Position numbers and translations under genes: made by a program. DNA of 10,701 nucleotides from Polaromonas sp. (lineage in GTDB: Bacteria > Pseudomonadota > Gammaproteobacteria > Burkholderiales > Burkholderiaceae_C), in contig JAJAYS010000318.1 of NCBI GenBank assembly GCA_026786065.1, positions 1 through 10,701 on the forward strand, in the 5' to 3' direction. Below the pieces are notes generated by a model. The model worked only from the letters and a program-made list of their open reading frames with translations, was not told the DNA's origin and searched no databases. This document shows positions 7,455-10,701 of this stretch, piece after piece. Position 1 is the stretch's first letter, and each line of letters begins with the position of its first letter.

Positions 7455-8117
7455 ATGAAGAAACTCAACAAAGTGGCAATGTTGTTTGCTTCCGCAGCGC
7501 TGGTCACCGCCGCGGGTGCGCAATCGACGGACAACTGGAAAAACGGGAACGGCGAGACCGTTTGGAGAAACGGCTCGAACGAACTCTGCTGGCGTAACAA
7601 CTTCTGGACGCCTGCGACGGCGCAGCAAGGCTGCGATGGCGCGATTGCTCCGCCTGCCCCGGCTCCCGCGCCCGTTCCGGTTGCGATGCCTGCTCCAGCC
7701 GCTGCACCTGCTCCTGCGCCGGCCCCAGCCCCGGTTCCAGTTCCTGCGCCTCCCGCAGCCACCAAAGTCACCTACGCTGCCGATGCGTTTTTTGACTTCG
7801 ACAAGTCGGTTATCAAGCCCGAGGGACGCGCCAAGCTCGACGACCTCGTCAGCAAAATCAAGGATATCAATCTTGAAGTGATCATCGCAGTTGGTCACAC
7901 CGACGCTGTTGGTGGCGATTCGTACAACCAAAAGCTGTCCGTCCGCCGTTCTGAAGCCGTCAAGGCTTATCTGGTTACCAAGGGCATTGAAAAGAACCGG
8001 GTGTACACTGAAGGTAAGGGCGAGAAGCAGCCCGTCGCTGACAACAAGACCGCTGAAGGCCGTGCCAAAAACCGCCGTGTTGAAATTGAGGTGGTTGGTA
8101 CCCGCGCCAACAAGTAA
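7455..8117 (+). CDS. ompA: OmpA family outer-membrane/peptidoglycan-anchoring protein
   Basis: 220-residue envelope protein of the betaproteobacterial OmpA type. A signal peptide (MKKLNK, hydrophobic to about 19) is probably cut after AGA at residue 22. A short N-terminal part follows with three W-x-N elements (W28, W37, W46) and two cysteines (C45, C60) that could form a disulfide. Residues 66-100 are an almost pure Pro/Ala/Val linker. The C-terminal OmpA domain (about 104-215) contains FFDFDKS and the peptidoglycan-binding pair D150 (in GHTD) and R165 (in LSVRR), spaced as in E. coli OmpA, and ends with GRAKNRRVEI. The eight-strand barrel of E. coli OmpA is absent, so how it attaches to the outer membrane is not evident. 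It has its own strong Shine-Dalgarno sequence, a structured leader and a strong terminator, so it is probably monocistronic and abundant. Confidence 0.93.
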   Translation: MKKLNKVAMLFASAALVTAAGAQSTDNWKNGNGETVWRNGSNELCWRNNFWTPATAQQGCDGAIAPPAPAPAPVPVAMPAPAAAPAPAPAPAPVPVPAPPAATKVTYAADAFFDFDKSVIKPEGRAKLDDLVSKIKDINLEVIIAVGHTDAVGGDSYNQKLSVRRSEAVKAYLVTKGIEKNRVYTEGKGEKQPVADNKTAEGRAKNRRVEIEVVGTRANK

Positions 8118-8135
8118 ACCCGAAAGGGCATAAAG

Positions 8136-8160
8136 AAACCGCGCCCAGGCGCGGTTTTTT
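8136..8160 (+). terminator. Intrinsic terminator of ompA
   Basis: AAACCGCGCC-CA-GGCGCGGTTT, a perfect stem of up to 10 bp, followed by a T-run to 8160 and 18 nt after the ompA stop. A small CCC-GAAA-GGG hairpin (8119-8128) precedes it. Confidence 0.93.
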
Positions 8161-8171
8161 CATGGATGATC

Positions 8172-8177
8172 GATAAT
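8172..8177 (+). promoter_or_regulatory. Possible -10 box of a leaderless ubiG transcript
   Basis: GATAAT matches the -10 consensus at 5 of 6 positions and ends 5 nt before the ubiG ATG, so initiation would fall at or next to the start codon. No -35 is visible; that position is occupied by the terminator stem. Inference. Confidence 0.25.
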
Positions 8178-8182
8178 TCGCC

Positions 8183-8890
8183 ATGCCCCTTATAAATAAC
8201 GTTGATCCGGTAGAGCTTGCTAAGTTTTCTGACGTAGCCCACCGCTGGTGGGACCCTGAGAGCGAATTTCGTCCGCTCCATCAGATTAATCCCCTGCGCT
8301 TGCAATGGATCGATGAACAAGTTGCCTTGTGCGGTCGTCGCGTGCTCGACGTTGGATGCGGCGGCGGCATTCTCGCCGACTCGATGGCCCGCAAGGGCGC
8401 CGATGTACTTGGAATCGACCTCGGCGCCAAGGCCCTGAAAGTTGCCCAGTTGCATGCGATCGAGGCCAACACTGCAGGAGTGCAATACCGCGAGATCAGT
8501 GCCGAGGCTCTGGCGCTGGAGCAGATGGCTTCATTTGACGTGGTGACTTGCATGGAGATGCTGGAGCACGTTCCTGACCCCGTATTAATCGTCAAAGCAT
8601 GCGCTGCTCTGGTCAAGCCGGGTGGCCATGTGTTCTTCTCTACGCTCAATCGGAATGCTAAATCTTTTCTTTTTGCGATCGTTGGAGCTGAGTATCTGCT
8701 CGGGATTCTCCCAAGGGGCACCCATGAATATGCGCGGCTGATCAAACCGAGCGAGTTGGCCAGCTACTGCCGTATGTCCAACCTTGGTTTACAAGCCACA
8801 AAAGGACTCGAACATAATCCGCTCACTCGCCGCTATTGGCTCAGCTCCGATACCAGCGTCAATTACATGTTTGCGACGAAAAAAACCTGA
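8183..8890 (+). CDS. ubiG: Ubiquinone biosynthesis O-methyltransferase
   Basis: SAM-dependent enzyme that carries out both O-methylations in ubiquinone synthesis (the 2-polyprenyl-6-hydroxyphenol and 3-demethylubiquinol steps), at the inner membrane. The 235 residues match the family length. RWWDPESEFRPLHQINPLRL (21-40) is a UbiG hallmark. VLDVGCGGGIL (54-64) is SAM motif I, GIDLG (77-81) follows, and EMLEHVPDP (125-133) is the late methyltransferase motif. YLLGILPRGTHEYARLIKP (171-189) is the conserved region linked to membrane association. The start is firm: an in-frame TAA lies two codons upstream of ATG 8183. No Shine-Dalgarno sequence is visible, and the ompA terminator ends only 22 nt before. 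The phosphatase gene follows after 13 nt, suggesting a two-gene unit. Confidence 0.96.
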   Translation: MPLINNVDPVELAKFSDVAHRWWDPESEFRPLHQINPLRLQWIDEQVALCGRRVLDVGCGGGILADSMARKGADVLGIDLGAKALKVAQLHAIEANTAGVQYREISAEALALEQMASFDVVTCMEMLEHVPDPVLIVKACAALVKPGGHVFFSTLNRNAKSFLFAIVGAEYLLGILPRGTHEYARLIKPSELASYCRMSNLGLQATKGLEHNPLTRRYWLSSDTSVNYMFATKKT

Positions 8891-8903
8891 TCGGCCCGCT
8901 GAA

Positions 8904-9578
8904 ATGCCAGTCAAGTTTGAAAATATCGAAGCCATACTGTTCGACTTGGACGGCACGCTCATCGATAGCGCCCCCGATCTGGGTGCGGCCGCCGACAAAA
9001 TGCGCATTGATCGCGGCATGCCGTCTATGCCACTGGCCCACTACCGGCCGATGGCGGGTGCCGGAGCGCGCGGCATGATTTCCATAGCGTTTGGCCTTGG
9101 CCCGGATGACAGCGGCTACGGCGAACTGCGCGAAGAGTTCTTTGCAAACTATGAATCGCGGATGACCGAATCGACCCATGCCTTCGACGGGGTTGATGGG
9201 CTTCTCGGCGCCCTTGCCAGCTTGGGCTTCCTGTGGGGGGTGGTGACGAACAAGGCCGAGCGTTTTGCGCTTCCGCTTACCCGCAGCATGCGGCTTTTTG
9301 ACAGCGCCGGAACCATCGTTGCCGGCGACACCACCCCTCACGCCAAGCCCCATCCAGCCCCATTGCTGGAGGCTGCCCGGCAACTTGGAGTAGAGCCGCA
9401 GCGCTGTGTGTACGTTGGCGATGACGAGCGCGACATCGTAGCGGGTCGAGCCGCAGGGATGCTAACCGTGGCGGCGGCTTATGGCTATCTTGGTGTCCGC
9501 AGCGAAGTCTTGGCCTGGAATGCCGATGCGACGATCCACAAGCCGAAAGACCTCTTGAACTTCCTTTCAATGGCCTAA
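8904..9578 (+). CDS. HAD-family phosphatase, MupP-like (MurNAc-6-phosphate phosphatase) or phosphoglycolate phosphatase
   Basis: 224-residue HAD hydrolase with a small cap. Motif I is FDLDGT (D14 nucleophile, D16), motif II T115 in VVTNK, motif III K148 in AKPHP and motif IV GDDERD (D173, D177). Such proteins are usually annotated gph (2-phosphoglycolate phosphatase). However, the blocks GARGMISIAF (54-63), LWGVVTNKAERFALPL (110-125) and GDDERDI...GYL match, from memory, the MupP branch of Pseudomonas, which removes phosphate from N-acetylmuramic acid 6-phosphate in cell-wall recycling. In Pseudomonas mupP also lies directly after ubiG near gyrA-serC. Classic Gph proteins more often have GDSxxD in motif IV. 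ATG 8904 is chosen because it starts right before the fold; the upstream in-frame ATG 8784 lies within ubiG. The substrate is unproven. Confidence 0.85.
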   Translation: MPVKFENIEAILFDLDGTLIDSAPDLGAAADKMRIDRGMPSMPLAHYRPMAGAGARGMISIAFGLGPDDSGYGELREEFFANYESRMTESTHAFDGVDGLLGALASLGFLWGVVTNKAERFALPLTRSMRLFDSAGTIVAGDTTPHAKPHPAPLLEAARQLGVEPQRCVYVGDDERDIVAGRAAGMLTVAAAYGYLGVRSEVLAWNADATIHKPKDLLNFLSMA

Positions 9579-9581
9579 ACT
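9555..9581 (+). promoter_or_regulatory. Weak candidate promoter of ssrA inside the end of the phosphatase gene
   Basis: TTGAAC (9555-9560) and TAAACT (9576-9581), 15 nt apart, end 9 nt before the tmRNA 5' end. Each matches the consensus at 4 of 6 positions. The -10 overlaps the phosphatase stop codon. The short spacing makes this tentative. Confidence 0.3.
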
Positions 9582-9590
9582 AGGGTTCTT

Positions 9591-9979
9591 GGGGCTGCAC
9601 TGGTTTCGACGTGGGTTCGGACGCGCAGTGGGGCATGCCGAGCTTGAGTAACGCTCGTAAAAATCGACTCGAAAAACTAACTGCAAACGACGAACGTTTC
9701 GCACTCGCTGCTTAATAACCAGTGAGCCCTACAACAGCAGGCCGATGGGCTGGGCAAGGGGTCTTTAGTGCAAGCTGAAGGCTCCCGGCTGTAGGGTCAT
9801 ACACATCGGCTGGCTTCGTACCGGGCACCTTGGAACGAGGCGAGACAATAGGATGCTGGCGACCCATGTAGCGTGCTGCTGCGCGACACGGGGAGCGAGA
9901 TTAAAATCAGATGGCTAAGCATGTAGAACCACTCGAAAAAGGCTTGCGGACGGGGGTTCAAATCCCCCCAGCTCCACCA
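9591..9979 (+). ncRNA. ssrA: Transfer-messenger RNA (tmRNA), one-piece form
   Basis: With SmpB, tmRNA frees ribosomes stalled on broken mRNAs and adds a degradation tag. The 389-nt gene is complete. The 5' GGGGCTG (9591-9597) pairs with CAGCTCC (9969-9975) to form the tRNA-like acceptor stem, with a G-U at the third pair (G9593/U9973), the identity signal for alanyl-tRNA synthetase. The T-arm reads GGGGG-TTCAAAT-CCCCC, and CCA at 9977-9979 is encoded. The conserved 5' GCACTGGTTTCGAC and the single contiguous layout show it is not the permuted two-piece form found in some bacteria. The tag frame and pseudoknot region lie between the two ends. It begins 12 nt after the phosphatase stop and ends in a strong terminator. 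Confidence 0.98.
9683..9718 (+). other. tmRNA tag-peptide reading frame
   Basis: From resume codon GCA 9683 it encodes ANDERFALAA, then two TAA stops. With the alanine charged on tmRNA the tag is AANDERFALAA. The LAA end is the known recognition signal for ClpXP and related proteases. The E. coli tag is ANDENYALAA, so two residues differ. Confidence 0.97.
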
Positions 9980-9984
9980 TATTG

Positions 9985-10017
9985 AAAAACCAACCGGCTC
10001 TCCGGTTGGTTTTTTTT
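9985..10017 (+). terminator. Intrinsic terminator of ssrA
   Basis: ACCAACCGG-CTCT-CCGGTTGGT, a perfect 9-bp stem extendable through A/T pairs, followed by a T8 run and 5 nt after the tmRNA CCA end. Confidence 0.95.
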
Positions 10018-10308
10018 CGCCTATTCCCGCGGCCAACGCGGGTTCCCGAGGATTCTTGCGGACTTCGCCCCTGCACCGACCTGCCTCTTTTTTGCCACTT
10101 TTTGCTCTCCGTGGGCCAATAGTCTCCGCAGCAGGGGCGTCTCGGAAGGTACGAAGTCCGCAAGGCATAAAATGAAAACCCATATAAATCAATATGTTAC
10201 GCGCGGACTAATCAAACAGTTTTTTTCCCGGCCTTGGTAGGCGGCGGAAACTGGCGCGGTCGAACAGAGACTCTGCGTCCATCCACGCCATACAACCCAG
10301 CTAAAACC
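10018..10308. other. Non-coding region between ssrA and ynfA
   Basis: About 290 bp without a supported gene. It starts with a small hairpin CCCGCG-5 nt-CGCGGG (10026-10042), then the nested inverted repeat at 10055-10164, an AT-rich stretch (10165-10200), and an inverted repeat CAGTTT/AAACTG (10217-10222 and 10248-10253) around a T-run. No clear intrinsic terminator for ynfA is seen. No integrase, att duplication or tRNA was recognised, although ssrA 3' ends are common integration sites. Confidence 0.55.
10055..10164. repeat. Nested inverted repeat downstream of ssrA
   Basis: The left arm CTTGCGGACTTCGCCCCTGC (10055-10074) pairs fully with two blocks on the right, GCAGGGG (10131-10137) and CGAAGTCCGCAAG (10152-10164), leaving a 14-nt one-sided bulge. 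The loop contains T6 and T5 tracts about one helical turn apart (10088-10093 and 10099-10103). No terminator T-run follows on either strand and no target-site duplication flanks it. Confidence 0.75.
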
Positions 10309-10644
10309 TTACGCACTGGCTCCTGGCTGTAGCGCAATGATGGCCATGCCGACCAGAGCCACGCCAGCCCCTGCCCAATCCCAACGGGTCAAGGTCACGC
10401 CATCCACGAAGTACAACCACGCCAGTGCCACCGCTATGTACATCCCGCCATAGGCGGCGTAGGTGCGACCCGCCGCTGCGGGATGAAGCGTCAGCAGCCA
10501 CGCAAAAAGCGTCAGCGCCAGTGCAGCTGGCAGGAGCAACCACACGGGCTTGCCCTGACGAATTACCAGCCACGGCAGATAGCAGCCGACGATCTCGGCC
10601 ACGGCGGTGATGGCGAACAGCAAGGAGATTTTTAGCAGTTCCAC
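10309..10644 (-). CDS. ynfA: YnfA family (UPF0060) inner membrane protein
   Basis: Small integral membrane protein of 111 residues, close to the usual length of about 108-110. It has four predicted membrane helices (roughly 5-26, 34-53, 63-80 and 90-106). The family motifs [10 protein letters not shown] (16-25), [18 protein letters not shown] (54-71) and FVDG (79-82) are clear. The fold is related to small multidrug resistance transporters, and efflux has been reported for a Shigella homologue, but the substrate here is unknown. I chose GTG 10644 as start because AGGAGG lies 7 nt upstream and the first helix begins at once. An in-frame ATG at 10680 would add 12 residues ([12 protein letters not shown]) that are not typical of the family. 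Its strand and location beyond the ssrA terminator suggest it is unrelated to the neighbouring genes. Confidence 0.9.
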   Translation of the reverse strand: MELLKISLLFAITAVAEIVGCYLPWLVIRQGKPVWLLLPAALALTLFAWLLTLHPAAAGRTYAAYGGMYIAVALAWLYFVDGVTLTRWDWAGAGVALVGMAIIALQPGASA

Positions 10645-10651
10645 CGTTACG

Positions 10652-10657
10652 CCTCCT
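10652..10657 (-). promoter_or_regulatory. Perfect Shine-Dalgarno sequence that fixes the ynfA GTG start
   Basis: AGGAGG on the minus strand, 7 nt before GTG 10644. It lies inside the reading frame that would begin at ATG 10680, so it argues for the shorter protein. Confidence 0.75.
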
Positions 10658-10701
10658 GAAGCGCCGCGATAGGCGGACATTTCACCCGCCCATTTGTAGC
10701 G

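Noticed and set aside
7442..7771. Minus-strand Gly/Ala-repeat frame
   Set aside because: It is the antisense of the Pro/Ala linker of ompA; the repeats come from that codon pattern.
8784..8903. Longer phosphatase starting at ATG 8784
   Set aside because: The extension lies in the ubiG coding region, and the HAD fold begins right after ATG 8904.
9943..10063. CTTGCGGAC occurs in the tmRNA 3' part (9943-9951) and again at 10055-10063, suggesting an integration duplication
   Set aside because: A 9-nt match over this span is near chance expectation, the flanks do not match, and no integrase or att-like longer duplication is present.
9797..10192. Minus-strand open frames with peptides such as MVELGGFEPP and WGDLNPRPQ
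   Set aside because: They are antisense to the tmRNA 3' end. Translating the complement of the T-arm/acceptor region gives exactly these peptides, a well-known annotation artefact.
10217..10253. CAGTTT/AAACTG inverted repeat with a T-run as a ynfA terminator
   Set aside because: On the minus strand the run reads as A, not T, and the inner bases pair poorly, so it does not fit an intrinsic terminator in the needed direction.

Overview
The window looks like chromosomal core DNA from a Betaproteobacterium of the order Burkholderiales, most likely Comamonadaceae (Rhodoferax, Polaromonas or Acidovorax relatives). This rests on high GC, on the gene order gyrA-DUF2059-serC-pheA-tyrA-aroA facing ompA-ubiG-phosphatase-ssrA, on the small OmpA with its W-x-N-G repeats and Pro/Ala linker, and on the tmRNA tag ANDERFALAA. 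The assignment is inference from remembered gene orders; no search was run.

Layout. From 6879 leftward, the minus strand carries gyrA (DNA gyrase A), a small exported DUF2059 protein, serC (phosphoserine aminotransferase), pheA (chorismate mutase/prephenate dehydratase), tyrA (prephenate dehydrogenase) and the first 109 codons of aroA (EPSP synthase), which leaves the window at position 1. From DUF2059 onward the genes are tightly packed: an ATGA overlap, then a 2-nt gap, a 59-nt gap and a 6-nt gap. This looks like one operon for serine and aromatic amino acid synthesis. AroA makes the precursor of chorismate, and PheA and TyrA split the flow from chorismate and prephenate to phenylalanine and tyrosine. 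A 184-bp gap with several small hairpins separates gyrA from this operon.

A 575-bp non-coding region (6880-7454) holds the divergent control regions of gyrA and ompA. On the plus strand come ompA with its own strong terminator, ubiG (ubiquinone O-methyltransferase), a HAD phosphatase that would usually be called gph but resembles the MurNAc-6-phosphate phosphatase MupP, and a complete one-piece tmRNA gene (ssrA) with a strong terminator. After about 290 bp of non-coding DNA containing a nested inverted repeat, ynfA (a four-helix inner membrane protein) lies on the minus strand at the right edge.

All genes are intact apart from aroA, which is cut by the window edge. I see no transposase, integrase, CRISPR array, tRNA or rRNA. 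I did not find an obviously new multi-gene system. The observations most worth checking are glutamine at the quinolone-contact position 83 of GyrA; the MupP-like phosphatase beside ubiG; the structured ompA leader; tyrA and aroA sharing one reading frame separated by a single TAG; a ubiG start with no ribosome binding site just after a terminator; and the inverted repeat downstream of ssrA.
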